A stretch of 64,000 bases of DNA, taken from NCBI RefSeq assembly GCF_019038465.1, contig NZ_JAFKRH010000035.1, positions 1 to 64,000 of the forward strand. Direction: 5' to 3'. How positions within the stretch are numbered: position 1 is the stretch's first letter; each line of letters opens with the position of its first letter. Below are positions 25,636 to 35,515 of this stretch, in pieces. This stretch comes from Synechococcus sp. CCY 0621 (GTDB taxonomy: Bacteria > Cyanobacteriota > Cyanobacteriia > PCC-6307 > Cyanobiaceae). Under the pieces are notes generated by a model. That model was not told the origin of the DNA. It ran no database searches and saw only the letters and a program-made list of their open reading frames with translations. The position numbers were made by a program, and so were the translations under genes.

Positions 25636-26745
25636 TTGACCTCCCCGATTCCCCCCTCCACCGAGCCCACTGCCAGCAGCGACCGCCTCTGGTTGCGATC
25701 CGAACTGATGGGTACCCAGGTGATCACCCGGGACACCGGCCGGCGGCTGGGCGTCGTCGGTGAGGTGGTGGTCGACATCGACCGGCGCGAGGTGGTGGCC
25801 CTGGGCCTGCGCGACAACCCCCTCACCCGCTTCCTGCCGGGCCTGCCCCGCTGGATGCCGCTGGATCGCATCCGCCAGGTGGGGGACGTGATCCTGGTGG
25901 ATTCCGTCGATTCCCTGGCCGAGGGGTTCAATCCCGAGCGTTACAGCAAGGTCATCAACTGCCAGGTGATCACGGAATCGGGCGAACAGCTCGGCCGGGT
26001 GCTCGGTTTCAGCTTCGACATCGAAACCGGTGAGCTCACCACCCTGGTGATCGGGGCCCTCGGCGTTCCCCTGCTGGGGGAAGGGGTGCTGAGCACCTGG
26101 GAAATGCCCGTGGGGGAAGTCGTCAGCAGCGGCCCGGACCGGATCATCGTCTACGAAGGAGCCGAGGAGAAGCTCAAGCAGCTGGGCACCGGCCTGCTGG
26201 AAAAACTGGGCATCGGCGGCGCCAGCTGGGAACAGGAGGAGCGGGATCGCTTCCGCACCGGGGCCGTTCCCGCCGAGAACCAGCTGCCCGCCGGCCAACC
26301 GTCCGCCCAGGAGCAGCGCCGCATCCAGCCGGCCACCAGCCGCAGCTTCCAGCCCAGCGAAGAACTGGAGTACGTGGAGCTGGAGGAACGGCGTGAACGG
26401 GAGCCCCTGCGCCAGCGCCGCTACCTCGATGACGACCTGCCGGAGCCGCGCCAGCGCCCCGAACCCCGTCCGGCACCGGCCGACCCCTACGGCCAGGACA
26501 GAGAGCGCAACCCCGCCCGGTACGACAACCGCTACGAAGAAGAGCGCTACGACCGGGAGCGCTATCGGGACGAGCGCGCTTTCGAGCCCGAGCCCTACAG
26601 GGCCCCGATCGATCCCCCGGGGCGGGACGTTGTTGAGCCCGAGCGCGAACGGGAGCCGCGGCGGGCAGAGCGTCCCCAGGCCCCGGCCCCCCGGCCGAAG
26701 GAGCCGGTGGATGTGGAGCCGGAGATCCTCGACGATCCCTGGTGA
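25636..26745 (+). CDS. PRC-barrel domain protein with disordered charged tail
   Basis: This 369-residue protein has two PRC-barrel modules. The first is about residues 16-95 (SELMGTQVITRDTGRRLGVV and a VVDIDRREVVALGL strand) and the second about 100-180 (KVINCQVITESGEQLGRVLG). A long Arg/Glu/Pro/Tyr-rich, low-complexity C-terminus (about 210-369) follows. PRC barrels occur in photosynthetic reaction centre H subunits and RimM. In cyanobacteria this two-barrel protein has no assigned function. The start is TTG at 25636, preferred because the conserved RLWLRSELMGTQV precedes the first in-frame ATG at 25708. Confidence 0.8.
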   Translation: MTSPIPPSTEPTASSDRLWLRSELMGTQVITRDTGRRLGVVGEVVVDIDRREVVALGLRDNPLTRFLPGLPRWMPLDRIRQVGDVILVDSVDSLAEGFNPERYSKVINCQVITESGEQLGRVLGFSFDIETGELTTLVIGALGVPLLGEGVLSTWEMPVGEVVSSGPDRIIVYEGAEEKLKQLGTGLLEKLGIGGASWEQEERDRFRTGAVPAENQLPAGQPSAQEQRRIQPATSRSFQPSEELEYVELEERREREPLRQRRYLDDDLPEPRQRPEPRPAPADPYGQDRERNPARYDNRYEEERYDRERYRDERAFEPEPYRAPIDPPGRDVVEPEREREPRRAERPQAPAPRPKEPVDVEPEILDDPW

Positions 26746-26763
26746 AGCAGCCGGGGGGCGGCT

Positions 26764-27174
26764 TCAGCCCTCCGCGAAGCGCAGCGACGCCGAATTGACG
26801 CAATAGCGCTGGCCGCTGGGGGCTGGGCCGTCGTTGAAGACATGGCCGAGGTGGGCGTCACAGCTGGCGCAGCGGATCTCGGTGCGCTCCATGCCGTGGG
26901 TGCAGTCGGTGTGGGTGGTGATCGCTCCGTCGCTCACCCCCTGCCAGAAGCTGGGCCAGCCGGTGCCGGAATCGAACTTGGTGGCAGAACTGAACAGCTC
27001 GCTGCCACAGCAGACGCAGTGGTACATCCCGGTGGCCTTGTTGTTCCAGTAGGCACCGGTGAAGGCCCGTTCCGTGCCCCCCTCGCGGGCCACCCGGTAT
27101 TGCTCGGGCGTCAGCTGGGCCCGCCAATCGGGATGCTCGACGCTCTGGAGGGGGGTGGATTCGCTTGACGGCAT
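26764..27174 (-). CDS. msrB: peptide methionine-(R)-S-oxide reductase
   Basis: This 136-residue enzyme reduces methionine-R-sulfoxide in proteins. It shows the two CxxC zinc pairs (CVCCGSELF and [10 protein letters not shown]), the fold motif [11 protein letters not shown] and the catalytic Cys in RYCVNSASL at the C-terminus. The ATG at 27174 is preferred over an upstream TTG (27210). The LpxB-like gene is 39 bases upstream on the same strand. Confidence 0.95.
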   Translation of the reverse strand: MPSSESTPLQSVEHPDWRAQLTPEQYRVAREGGTERAFTGAYWNNKATGMYHCVCCGSELFSSATKFDSGTGWPSFWQGVSDGAITTHTDCTHGMERTEIRCASCDAHLGHVFNDGPAPSGQRYCVNSASLRFAEG

Positions 27175-27213
27175 GGCCTGGAACCCCGCGTGGGGGCAAT
27201 CGTTGCGCAAATC

Positions 27214-28512
27214 CTATCCAGATCGCAACGGCCGCCCCGGGCGCTCCGTCGGCGGCAGCAGACCCCGCACCATCGCCGCCACAGCAGCGACCGCCCCCGG
27301 CGCTCCCCGCAGGCTGCGCAGGTCGTCGGCCATGGCCGCCAGGCGCTCGGGATGCTCCAGCCAGTCGGCCGCCTCGGCGGCGATCTGGGCCGGCTCGATC
27401 GGCCCGACCCGTTCCGGCACCACGGCACGGCCGGCGGAGATGTTGGGCCAGGCCAGAAAACCCCGGTGACGCATGCGCCAGGCGGTGAGGGCCACCCCCA
27501 CCAGCCGCCGCAGCAGGGGCAGCCGGGCCAGCAGCCCCAGCCAGCCGTCCCAGGCCTGCATCACCGCCAGGTGCTGGGTGGGCACCAGCACGATCATCGG
27601 CACCGCCAGGGCCCCCAGCTCGGCGGTGTTGGCCCCCACCGTCGTGAGCGCCAGGGCGCACTGGCTCAGGGCGGCATGGGCGGGATGCTGCTCCAGCAGC
27701 AGGATGCGGGTGCCAGCCGCCGTGACCAGCTCATCACCCTGGCGATGGGGCTCACCGGCCCCCTGGCGCCGGTTCAGGGGATTGGACGGCCCGCCGTAGG
27801 CCAGCAGTTCCCGCACCGAGGTGGTGGGAGCCACCGGCAGCAGGAAGCGACAACCGGGCCGCAAGGCCGCCAGCCGATCGGCGGTTTCGAGCAGGAACGG
27901 CACCCCCACCAGCAACTTGGCCCGCTTCGAGCCGGGCAGCAGGGCCACCCAGTCGCCGGCGGGCAGGGGGGCGTCCTGGCGGGCCAGGGCCGAAAGATCG
28001 GCCATCAGATCGCCCACCACCATGGCCCGCTGGCGCCAGCGGGGCGCCAGGCGGCCGGCGGCGGCGGGACCCATCACGGCGATGCGGTCGTTCCAGCGGG
28101 GCCAGCGGGCCACCCATTCGGCATAGGTGAGGTGGCGGTAGCCCAGCCGGGCCGAGAGCAGCACGGTCCAGAACTGGTCACCACCAAGGAAAACCACCAC
28201 CCCCCGCTCGGGCCAGGGGCCGTGGCGGCGGGGCCGCAGCAGCAGCCACCAGAATCGGGTGGCCGGCAGCACCCGCTCGAACAGGCCCCAGCCCTCGGCC
28301 ACCCGCTGCTCGGCGCCGGTGGCGTTGGGGCAGGGGACGAGCACCAGACGCAGGCTGCAGCTGGCGGCAGGATCGCGGGGCCGCAGGGGCTCCAGGCCAT
28401 GGAGCTGCTCCGCCAGGGGCCGCACCCAGGTGCTCAGTTCCCCCGGGCCATTGCTGACCAGCACGATCGCGCTGCCTGCGGCTGGAGCGGAGACCGGCGA
28501 CGGCTGGGTCAA
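27214..28512 (-). CDS. LpxB-like glycosyltransferase (lipid-A-disaccharide synthase-related)
   Basis: This 432-residue protein has the GT19/GT-B pattern: VSNGPGELSTWVRPLAEQL at the N-terminus, a LLPGSKRAK motif at the start of the second Rossmann domain, and TTVGANTAELGALAVPMIVLVPTQ matching the nucleotide-sugar site (usually SGTATLE-x-A) of LpxB. It is diverged from true LpxB, and no other lipid A genes are present, so the acceptor is uncertain. A TTG start at 28512 is required: the ATG at 28593 lies inside the tRNA-Leu gene. Confidence 0.7.
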   Translation of the reverse strand: MTQPSPVSAPAAGSAIVLVSNGPGELSTWVRPLAEQLHGLEPLRPRDPAASCSLRLVLVPCPNATGAEQRVAEGWGLFERVLPATRFWWLLLRPRRHGPWPERGVVVFLGGDQFWTVLLSARLGYRHLTYAEWVARWPRWNDRIAVMGPAAAGRLAPRWRQRAMVVGDLMADLSALARQDAPLPAGDWVALLPGSKRAKLLVGVPFLLETADRLAALRPGCRFLLPVAPTTSVRELLAYGGPSNPLNRRQGAGEPHRQGDELVTAAGTRILLLEQHPAHAALSQCALALTTVGANTAELGALAVPMIVLVPTQHLAVMQAWDGWLGLLARLPLLRRLVGVALTAWRMRHRGFLAWPNISAGRAVVPERVGPIEPAQIAAEAADWLEHPERLAAMADDLRSLRGAPGAVAAVAAMVRGLLPPTERPGRPLRSG

Positions 28513-28544
28513 GAGAACCGCAGGTTCCGGGGGACGGAAGTGGG

Positions 28545-28554
28545 AAAAGAAAAA
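28545..28554 (-). terminator. T-rich run directly after tRNA-Leu
   Basis: On the minus strand TTTTTCTTTT immediately follows the tRNA discriminator base. It may help processing or termination, although the LpxB-like gene downstream could be read through. No separate hairpin is present. Confidence 0.35.
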
Positions 28555-28636
28555 TGCGGATGGCGAGACTTGAACTCGCAAGGCCGAAGCCACACGCCCC
28601 TCAAACGTGCGTGTCTACCAATTCCACCACATCCGC
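28555..28636 (-). tRNA. tRNA-Leu (anticodon GAG)
   Basis: This 82-base class II tRNA has acceptor stem GCGGATG/CATCCGC, D-arm with AATTGGTAGAC, anticodon stem CACGT/GCGTG with loop TTGAGGG (anticodon GAG, reading CUC/CUU), a variable arm, and T-arm with GTTCAAGTC. The 3' CCA is not encoded. An A+T-rich TATATT (28674-28679, minus strand) about 38 bases upstream could be its -10. Confidence 0.95.
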
Positions 28637-28798
28637 GTGGCTGGCGCAGGCCGAAGCACCGCACCGGTTGAGCAATATACCCATGGGCTCCCCCCACCCT
28701 CGAAGGCCCTCGCCGCCAGGGGGCGCCGGTGAGCACTGATACAGTCCGCCCCGGCACGGCCGCACCCCCGCCAGCCCTCATCGCCCGGACCTGCACGG

Positions 28799-30137
<1,339 letters not shown>

Positions 30138-30148
<11 letters not shown>

Positions 30149-30467
30149 GCTGGCTGCGCAGCAGGGCCAGGGTGAGCAGACCCTGCTGACCCACCAGCAG
30201 CTCGCGCAGCAGACTGATCAGCCCCACCCAGACCACCGGCGTCACATCCACCCCCCCGATGGGCTGGATCAGACGACGGGTGAGGGCCAGCAGGGGTTCG
30301 GTGGGGACCCCCACCAGGCGCATCACCCCCTTGGTGAGATCCACACTCGGATACCAGGTCAGGACGATCCGGAACAGGAACAACAGGGTCCAGCCCGCCA
30401 GGGCCAACCCCAGGGCCAGGTGCAGCAGGGGCAGGGGCGCCAGTGCGGGAAGGGCCAGGGCCGTCAC
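30138..30467 (-). CDS. YggT/Ycf19 family membrane protein
   Basis: This 109-residue protein has two hydrophobic segments and the family motifs [10 protein letters not shown] and [23 protein letters not shown]. YggT/CCB3-like proteins of cyanobacteria and chloroplasts are linked to cytochrome b6f heme attachment or nucleoid distribution, but the role is not settled. The start is GTG at 30467. Its end overlaps accC. Confidence 0.85.
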
Positions 30468-30514
30468 AAAGCTCTAAGCGTCTGAACCTCGATCGTAGGA
30501 AGCCGCCGCCACTG

Positions 30515-30528
30515 CCTAGGATCCCCCG
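30515..30528 (+). promoter_or_regulatory. psbX: candidate promoter core of psbX (CCTAGGATCCCCCG)
   Basis: A TAGGAT hexamer (30517-30522) lies 30 bases before the psbX ATG within the 14-mer CCTAGGATCCCCCG, repeated exactly before the MalK-type gene at 7037-7050. No matching -35 was seen. Confidence 0.4.
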
Positions 30529-30552
30529 AGCTGTCCAGAGCGAACGCCTGCC

Positions 30553-30675
30553 ATGACCCCTTCCCTCGCCAACTTCCTCAGCAGCCTCGGCTGGGGCGCG
30601 GTCATCGTGGTGATCCCCATCGCCATCGCCCTGGTGCTGATCAGCCAAAACGACCAGCTCGACCGGCGGCTCTGA
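30553..30675 (+). CDS. psbX: photosystem II protein PsbX
   Basis: The 40-residue protein ([20 protein letters not shown] at its start, [10 protein letters not shown] at its end) has one transmembrane helix and the NFLSSL opening typical of PsbX. PsbX is a small subunit of photosystem II near cytochrome b559 that affects QB site turnover. It lies between yggT and ycf66, in the same direction as ycf66. Confidence 0.93.
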   Translation: MTPSLANFLSSLGWGAVIVVIPIAIALVLISQNDQLDRRL

Positions 30676-30682
30676 GCTGCCG

Positions 30683-30710
30683 CTGACCTCGCGGGTACGG
30701 TCCTTAGAGT
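30683..30710 (+). promoter_or_regulatory. candidate ycf66 promoter
   Basis: CTGACC (30683-30688) and TAGAGT (30705-30710) are 16 bases apart and 26 bases before the GTG start at 30737. Confidence 0.4.
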
Positions 30711-30736
30711 GTGGTCCATCGCCCGGGTGAACCGCC

Positions 30737-31729
30737 GTGGTCAACGCCAGCCTCAACTGGGCCAGCATCGTCGGCATCGTCCTGGCGGTCGGCGGAGCTT
30801 TCCTCTACTTCATGAGGAGCTTCAAGCCGGCCCTGGCCCGGGACTACGACGTCTTCTTCGCCGCCATCGGGTTGCTCTGTGGCGGCATTCTTTTCTTTCA
30901 GGGCTGGCGCCTCGACCCGATCCTGCAGTTCGGGCAGTTCCTGCTCGCCGGCACCACGGTTTTCTTTGCCTATGAGAGTGTCCGCCTGCGTGGGGTGACC
31001 ACGGAGCAGGCGCGGCGCTCTTCCTACTTTGACGACGAAGAACCCGCCGCCCCGTTCCGACCCCGGGGCGGATTGGGCGGCGGCCGCAGCTACGACGACG
31101 ATCCGGACCGCTTCGATGAGCCAGAGCCCCTGCGGCGGCGGATCCCCTCCAGAGAGGAACCTGAGGACGACTTCTACCGGCCGCGCCGGCCCAGTCGGGC
31201 CGCCATCCCCGAGCGGGCCGCCAGCCGCCGGGAGGAAGCCGATTCCTGGGACAACCCCCGCGCTGAGCGTTCCTCCAGCCGTCCGGAGCGCGATCCCATC
31301 GACGACCGGCCGGAACGTGCCGCTGGCCGCTATTCGGCCGGTGGCTCCGGTCGCTCCCAGGCCGCCGATTTCGGAGCTCGCCGACGGGAGCGGGACAGCG
31401 CCCCCGAACCCCGCCGTGGCTCCCGACCGGTGGCCGCCGCCGACAGCGCTCCCCGCGCCGGCCGCCGGGGCTCCATGCCGCCAGCTCCTGCCGGCCCATC
31501 AGCCCGTGAGCCCGGCCCGGGTGCACCCCAGGGAACACCGATGGGTACACCGATTCGCCCCAGCAGCGCCCGCAGCGGGGCCGACGACGACGTCCGTGAT
31601 GCCGACTTTTCCCCGATGGCCGGCGGTCGGCCCCGGCCAGGCGCCCCCAGCGCCCGGCCACCGGCTGTCGACCCCCCAGCCGGCCCACCCGCTGGCAGCC
31701 GGGACAACAGCTCCCGCTTCGACGACTGA
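30737..31729 (+). CDS. ycf66: Ycf66 family protein with long disordered tail
   Basis: This 330-residue protein begins (GTG start) with the Ycf66 core: ASIVGIVLAVGGAFLYFMR, ARDYDVFFAAIGLLCGGILF and FQGWRLDPILQFGQF, forming three transmembrane helices within the first 85 residues. Ycf66 is conserved in cyanobacteria and some plastids, and its function is unknown. Residues about 95-330 are Arg/Pro/Ser/Asp-rich low complexity, far longer than plastid Ycf66. The next gene probably begins inside this tail coding region. Confidence 0.9.
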   Translation: MVNASLNWASIVGIVLAVGGAFLYFMRSFKPALARDYDVFFAAIGLLCGGILFFQGWRLDPILQFGQFLLAGTTVFFAYESVRLRGVTTEQARRSSYFDDEEPAAPFRPRGGLGGGRSYDDDPDRFDEPEPLRRRIPSREEPEDDFYRPRRPSRAAIPERAASRREEADSWDNPRAERSSSRPERDPIDDRPERAAGRYSAGGSGRSQAADFGARRRERDSAPEPRRGSRPVAAADSAPRAGRRGSMPPAPAGPSAREPGPGAPQGTPMGTPIRPSSARSGADDDVRDADFSPMAGGRPRPGAPSARPPAVDPPAGPPAGSRDNSSRFDD

Positions 31730-32300
31730 GCCACTGAACACCCGGCCCCATCAACGGCCTCGCCCTGGCCTCCCCCTGCTGATTCTGGCTCTGGTGGCCC
31801 TGCTGCTCTCCGGCTGCGGCAGCTGGGCCCGGCGCAGCGCCGGTCCGGTGGGTTGGGGCGGTGCCGACCGCCAGGATCCGGCCCTCAGCGGCAACGGCCG
31901 GGTGCTGGCCAGCGTGGTGCGTCGGGACGGGCGCGACACGGTGCTGCTGCAGGAGCAGCCCTCCGGCACGGTGCTGCCCCTGCGCCATTTCGGCCGGCTG
32001 CAGCCCCACCGCTCCCCCTCCCTGAGCTGGAACGGCCGCTATCTGGCCCTGCTGGTGCAGCAGGGACCGGAACGCCGGGTGTTGATTGAAGATCGGGCCA
32101 CCGGACGCTTGCACCGCCTGCCCCTGCCGGGCGGGTTGGTGCCCGAAAGCCTCAGCCTGGCCGCCGATGGCCGCCGCATCGCCATCGCCACCGAGGGGGA
32201 CGGCCGCTCCCGGGTGCAGCTCTACGACCTCACCAACCTGCTGGAGCCGGACCTGCCCGCCGGGCTGCCGGTGCGGGGGGCGCCGGCCACCACGCCATGA
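31599..32300 (+). CDS. lipoprotein with TolB/WD40-like propeller repeats
   Basis: The mature part of this protein begins after a lipobox (LLLSGC) and contains repeated strands such as DPALSGNGRVLASVVRRDGRDTV..., SLSWNGRYLALLVQQ and LAADGRRIAIATEGDGRS. These are blades like those of TolB-type beta-propellers, although only about three are present. The only standard in-frame start is ATG at 31599, which overlaps ycf66 by 131 bases and gives an unusual 55-residue Pro-rich leader before the signal peptide. A non-standard start near 31745 would be more natural. It is coupled to the next lipoprotein by ATGA. Confidence 0.65.
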   Translation: MPTFPRWPAVGPGQAPPAPGHRLSTPQPAHPLAAGTTAPASTTEPLNTRPHQRPRPGLPLLILALVALLLSGCGSWARRSAGPVGWGGADRQDPALSGNGRVLASVVRRDGRDTVLLQEQPSGTVLPLRHFGRLQPHRSPSLSWNGRYLALLVQQGPERRVLIEDRATGRLHRLPLPGGLVPESLSLAADGRRIAIATEGDGRSRVQLYDLTNLLEPDLPAGLPVRGAPATTP

Positions 32301-32797
32301 CGCTCGGCGCCGGCGGCCTTGTTCGGGCGGTGACAGTGGCAGGCGCCCTGCCGGTGCTGCTGGCGGGCTGCCTGGCGCCCCTGCCCCAGCCCATGGTGGG
32401 GCTGAATCAACGCCTCGAGGCGGCCGGCCCCGCCCGGGCCCCCTCCCTCTCCGGCGACTGGCTGGCCCTGATCGTCAGCAGGGGCGGCCGCGACCGGGTG
32501 GAGCTGGTGGACCTGCAGCGCCAGCAGCCGGTGCCCCTGCCGGGCCTGGAGCGCCCCGACGCCCAGCCCCTGAGCGTGGCAGTGGATGGCCGCGGTGAGC
32601 GGTTGGCCCTGGTGCGCCAGCTGGAGGGGCGCACCGAGCTGGTGCTCTACCGCCGCAACCTGATGGCCCTGCAGCCGGTGCCGCTGCAGCCCCCGGGCGT
32701 GCCCCGGCGGGTGTCTCTGCGGGCCGACGGCCGTGAGCTGGCGGTGGAGGTGAGCCGCCAGGGCCAGTGGCAGGTCGACCTGATCGCGGTGCCCTGA
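32297..32797 (+). CDS. second TolB/propeller-like lipoprotein
   Basis: This 166-residue protein has a lipobox (LLAGC around residue 25) and repeats such as PSLSGDWLALIVSRGGRDRVELVD, SVAVDGRGERLALVRQ and SLRADGRELAVEVSRQGQWQVD, clearly paralogous to the preceding gene. It overlaps that gene by four bases. The two are likely periplasmic lipoproteins acting together, with no known partner. Confidence 0.75.
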   Translation: MTLGAGGLVRAVTVAGALPVLLAGCLAPLPQPMVGLNQRLEAAGPARAPSLSGDWLALIVSRGGRDRVELVDLQRQQPVPLPGLERPDAQPLSVAVDGRGERLALVRQLEGRTELVLYRRNLMALQPVPLQPPGVPRRVSLRADGRELAVEVSRQGQWQVDLIAVP

Positions 32798-32798
32798 T

Positions 32799-33017
32799 TC
32801 AGGGAACCAGGCCCGCCCAGTGCAGGAAGGTGTCGTGGCTCAGGGCTTCGACCAGCAACACGGCGGCGAAGCCGAGCATGGCGAAACGGCCATTGACCCG
32901 CTCGGCGTAGCCGCTCCAGCCGAAGGCGGGCACCTCGGAGGTGGTGGCGCTGGTGGCGGGCGCTGTGGAGGCGTCCTGGGGGGTGTCGGCTGATGGGGTG
33001 GCGGAAGGGTCGCTCAT
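32799..33017 (-). CDS. high-light-inducible protein (one-helix LHC-like)
   Basis: This 72-residue protein has a 35-residue disordered Ser/Thr/Ala-rich N-terminus and then the chlorophyll-binding helix AERVNGRFAMLGFAAVLLVE (ExxNGRxAMxGF motif), followed by LSHDTFLHWAGL. HLIPs bind chlorophyll and carotenoid and protect photosystem assembly under high light. The ATG at 33017 is only four bases after the stop of the ABC transporter gene, so they are cotranscribed. Confidence 0.93.
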   Translation of the reverse strand: MSDPSATPSADTPQDASTAPATSATTSEVPAFGWSGYAERVNGRFAMLGFAAVLLVEALSHDTFLHWAGLVP

Positions 33018-33021
33018 CGGA

Positions 33022-35043
33022 TCAGTCCTCGCGGCCAAAGGTATAGCCGGCCGCCGGGAGCAGGCGCCAGCCGCCGTTGCCATCGAGCTCCAGCACCGTG
33101 TCGTGGTAGGCGGTGAGGGTGGGGCGGTGACCCACGCTCACGAAGGCCATCTCCCGCTCCACCAGCAGTTCGTAGAGCGCCTTCTCCGTGGCCACGTCGA
33201 GGGCGCTGGTGGCCTCATCGAGCACCACGAACCGGGGCGAGTTGAGCAGGAGGCGGGCGAAGGCCAGGCGCTGCTGCTCACCGAGGGAGAGCAGCCGGGG
33301 CCAGTCCTGCTTGATGTCGAGGTCGGGATAGCGGTGCACCAGCTCGGGCAGGCGCACCTCCTCGAGCACGTGGCGCAACTGTTCATCGCTGAAGCGATCG
33401 GTGGGCTGGGGGTAACAGAGCTGCTCCCGCAGGCTGCCCAGGAGCATGTAGGGCTTCTGGGGGATGAACATCAGCTCGCCCACCGGCGGCCGCTGCACGT
33501 TGCCGGCGGCCGGCGGCCACAGGCCGCTCACCAGGCGCAGGAAGGAGGTCTTACCGCAGCCCGAGGGGCCCACCACCAGCAGGCGCTGGTTGGCGGTCAC
33601 CTCCAGGCTGAGGTCGCGCACCAGCAGGCGGTTGGTGCGGGGCGGCACCAGGTTCACGTTGCTGACCAGGATCGATTCGGGGCGCACCGCGCCGGCCCCG
33701 GCGCCCATGGCGCCACCGGCGGAGGCCTGCTCGGCGGCCACGAACTCCGCCATCTCGGCACTGATCGACTCCACCTTGCCCTGGAAGCCCTCGAGACGAC
33801 TGATGGAGGCGGAGAAGGCGGCCAGCCGGTCGATGTTGTTGACGATGTAGCTGACCGAGAACAGCACCTGGGAGAAGGCGATGCTGGCCTGGCCGAAGAC
33901 ACCGAAATCCACCTCCTTGGCGAAGTAGATCGGCGCGATCACCAACCAGGGCAGGAAGCGGGAGAAATAGTCGTAGGAGCGCTGGATGACGCTGATCAGC
34001 GCCTCCCAGATGATCAGCCGGTTGTAGTTGACGATCACACCGTCAAGGCGGCGTTCGCCCTCCTTCTGCTCCTGGCGCTCGCCCCGATAGAACGCGATCG
34101 ATTCGGCGTTGTCGCGGATGTGAACCAGGCCGTAGCGGAAATCGGCCTCCAGCTTGAGCTGCTGATAGTTCAGATTCACCAGCTTGCGGCTGGCGAACAC
34201 GATCAGGGCCGTACCCCCCACCGAATAGCCCAGCAGCCACAGGGCCAGGGTCTGGTTGATGCTCCAGAGAACGATGATGAAGCTGAAGAAGGTGAGCAGG
34301 GCGGAGATGATCTCCACCGTCACACTCAGGCTGGTGGCGGTGAAACTGGCCGCATCCTGGGAGATCCGCTGGTCGGGGTTGTCGATCTCCTCAACGGATT
34401 CATCGTTGGGATTGAGAACGTAGTAGGCCCGGTTGGTGAGATAGCGGCCCAGCATGCGGCCGCTGAGCCACTCCCGCCACAGCAGACCCAGCTTGGGAAT
34501 CAGGTAGCTCTGGATGGCGCGGATCGGCAGGGCAAGCACCAGACAGAAGGCGTAGATCGCGACGATCTTCCAGAACTCTTCCGCCTTGTACGCCACCAGG
34601 GCGTTCTCGATGTTCCGGGCGATGAAGCTGATGCCGACGTTGATGCCGTTGATCACCAGGATCAGCAGGGCGATGATGCCGAGCAGCAGCCAGGGCAGCC
34701 AGCGCCCCTGGCGCAGCTTGGCCCGCAGGCTGATGAAGGCGCCCAGGCCGGCGGCGAACAGCACCATGATCACGAGGCCGATCGGCCCGCTCCAGACCGC
34801 AGCCACCTGCTCGGGCACCCCGGGCAGGAAGCGGCTGCGCAGCTCGGGGATCCAGGCCCCGGCCGCTGCCACCACGCCGGTGAGCAGCAACAGGGTGAAA
34901 CCCACCACCACCGCCAGCAGGGCCACCACCAGGAGCAGGAACTGGCCGCTGCCGCCGCCGCCTTCGTCGAGGGGCAGGAAGTAGGGCTGGGCCAGGCGCT
35001 GCAGCTTGCCCAGCTGCTCGCGAAGGGCCTTCAGGGGGGTCAT
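33022..35043 (-). CDS. ABC transporter, fused permease/ATPase of the ABCD/SbmA-like type
   Basis: This is a 673-residue half transporter. It has an N-terminal domain with about six transmembrane helices (first helix QFLLLVVALLAVVVGFTLLL, then AAVWSGPIGLVIMVLFAAG and others) and the SbmA/BacA-like TM_ABC signature LSGRMLGRYLTNRAYYVL with DNPDQRISQDAASFT. The C-terminal ATPase has GPSGCGKTS, LSLGEQQRLAFARLLL and FVVLDEATSALD. Relatives include eukaryotic ABCD and bacterial YddA. The substrate is unknown (cobalamin, peptides or acyl-CoA in relatives). The start is ATG at 35043. Confidence 0.9.
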   Translation of the reverse strand: MTPLKALREQLGKLQRLAQPYFLPLDEGGGGSGQFLLLVVALLAVVVGFTLLLLTGVVAAAGAWIPELRSRFLPGVPEQVAAVWSGPIGLVIMVLFAAGLGAFISLRAKLRQGRWLPWLLLGIIALLILVINGINVGISFIARNIENALVAYKAEEFWKIVAIYAFCLVLALPIRAIQSYLIPKLGLLWREWLSGRMLGRYLTNRAYYVLNPNDESVEEIDNPDQRISQDAASFTATSLSVTVEIISALLTFFSFIIVLWSINQTLALWLLGYSVGGTALIVFASRKLVNLNYQQLKLEADFRYGLVHIRDNAESIAFYRGERQEQKEGERRLDGVIVNYNRLIIWEALISVIQRSYDYFSRFLPWLVIAPIYFAKEVDFGVFGQASIAFSQVLFSVSYIVNNIDRLAAFSASISRLEGFQGKVESISAEMAEFVAAEQASAGGAMGAGAGAVRPESILVSNVNLVPPRTNRLLVRDLSLEVTANQRLLVVGPSGCGKTSFLRLVSGLWPPAAGNVQRPPVGELMFIPQKPYMLLGSLREQLCYPQPTDRFSDEQLRHVLEEVRLPELVHRYPDLDIKQDWPRLLSLGEQQRLAFARLLLNSPRFVVLDEATSALDVATEKALYELLVEREMAFVSVGHRPTLTAYHDTVLELDGNGGWRLLPAAGYTFGRED

Positions 35044-35113
35044 GGGCGTGGGCGGATCGCGCCATTCTCTCCGCCGGCCCGACCCGGCGGGGGCGGCGGT
35101 GTGCGCCCGGCCA

Positions 35114-35458
35114 TCAGCCCGGCGGCCAGGCCAGCGGTCGGCCACCGATCACGTGCACGTGCAGATGGAACACGGTCTGGCCGGCCTCGGCGCCGCTGTT
35201 GATCACCGTGCGCCAGCTTTCAAGCCCTTCCAGGCGGGCCACCTTGGCGGCCACCAGCAGCAGGTGGCCCAGCAGGGCCTGGTGTGCGTCCGTGGCCTCC
35301 CCCAGCTGGGCGATCGGCTCGCGAGGGATCACCAGCACGTGCACCGGCGCCTGAGGGTTCACATCCCGGAAGGCCAGGCAGAGGTCATCGGCATAGACCT
35401 CCTGGCAGGGAATCTCGCCGCGCAGGATGCGGCCGAAGATGGTGTCGCTGCTGGCCAT
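35114..35458 (-). CDS. HIT family (HINT-like) nucleotide hydrolase
   Basis: This 114-residue protein has DTIFGRILRGEIPCQEVY at the N-terminus and the histidine triad HLHVHVIGGRPLAWPPG at the C-terminus. Such proteins hydrolyse AMP-lysine-type or dinucleotide conjugates. The ATG at 35458 is 57 bases from the divergent comM-like gene. The ABC transporter gene follows on the same strand after 70 bases. Confidence 0.95.
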   Translation of the reverse strand: MASSDTIFGRILRGEIPCQEVYADDLCLAFRDVNPQAPVHVLVIPREPIAQLGEATDAHQALLGHLLLVAAKVARLEGLESWRTVINSGAEAGQTVFHLHVHVIGGRPLAWPPG

Positions 35459-35515
35459 GGGACGCCGGGGAGTGGTCGGGAGGTGGCACTGAGCGGGCAG
35501 TGGGCTCCGAAGGGG

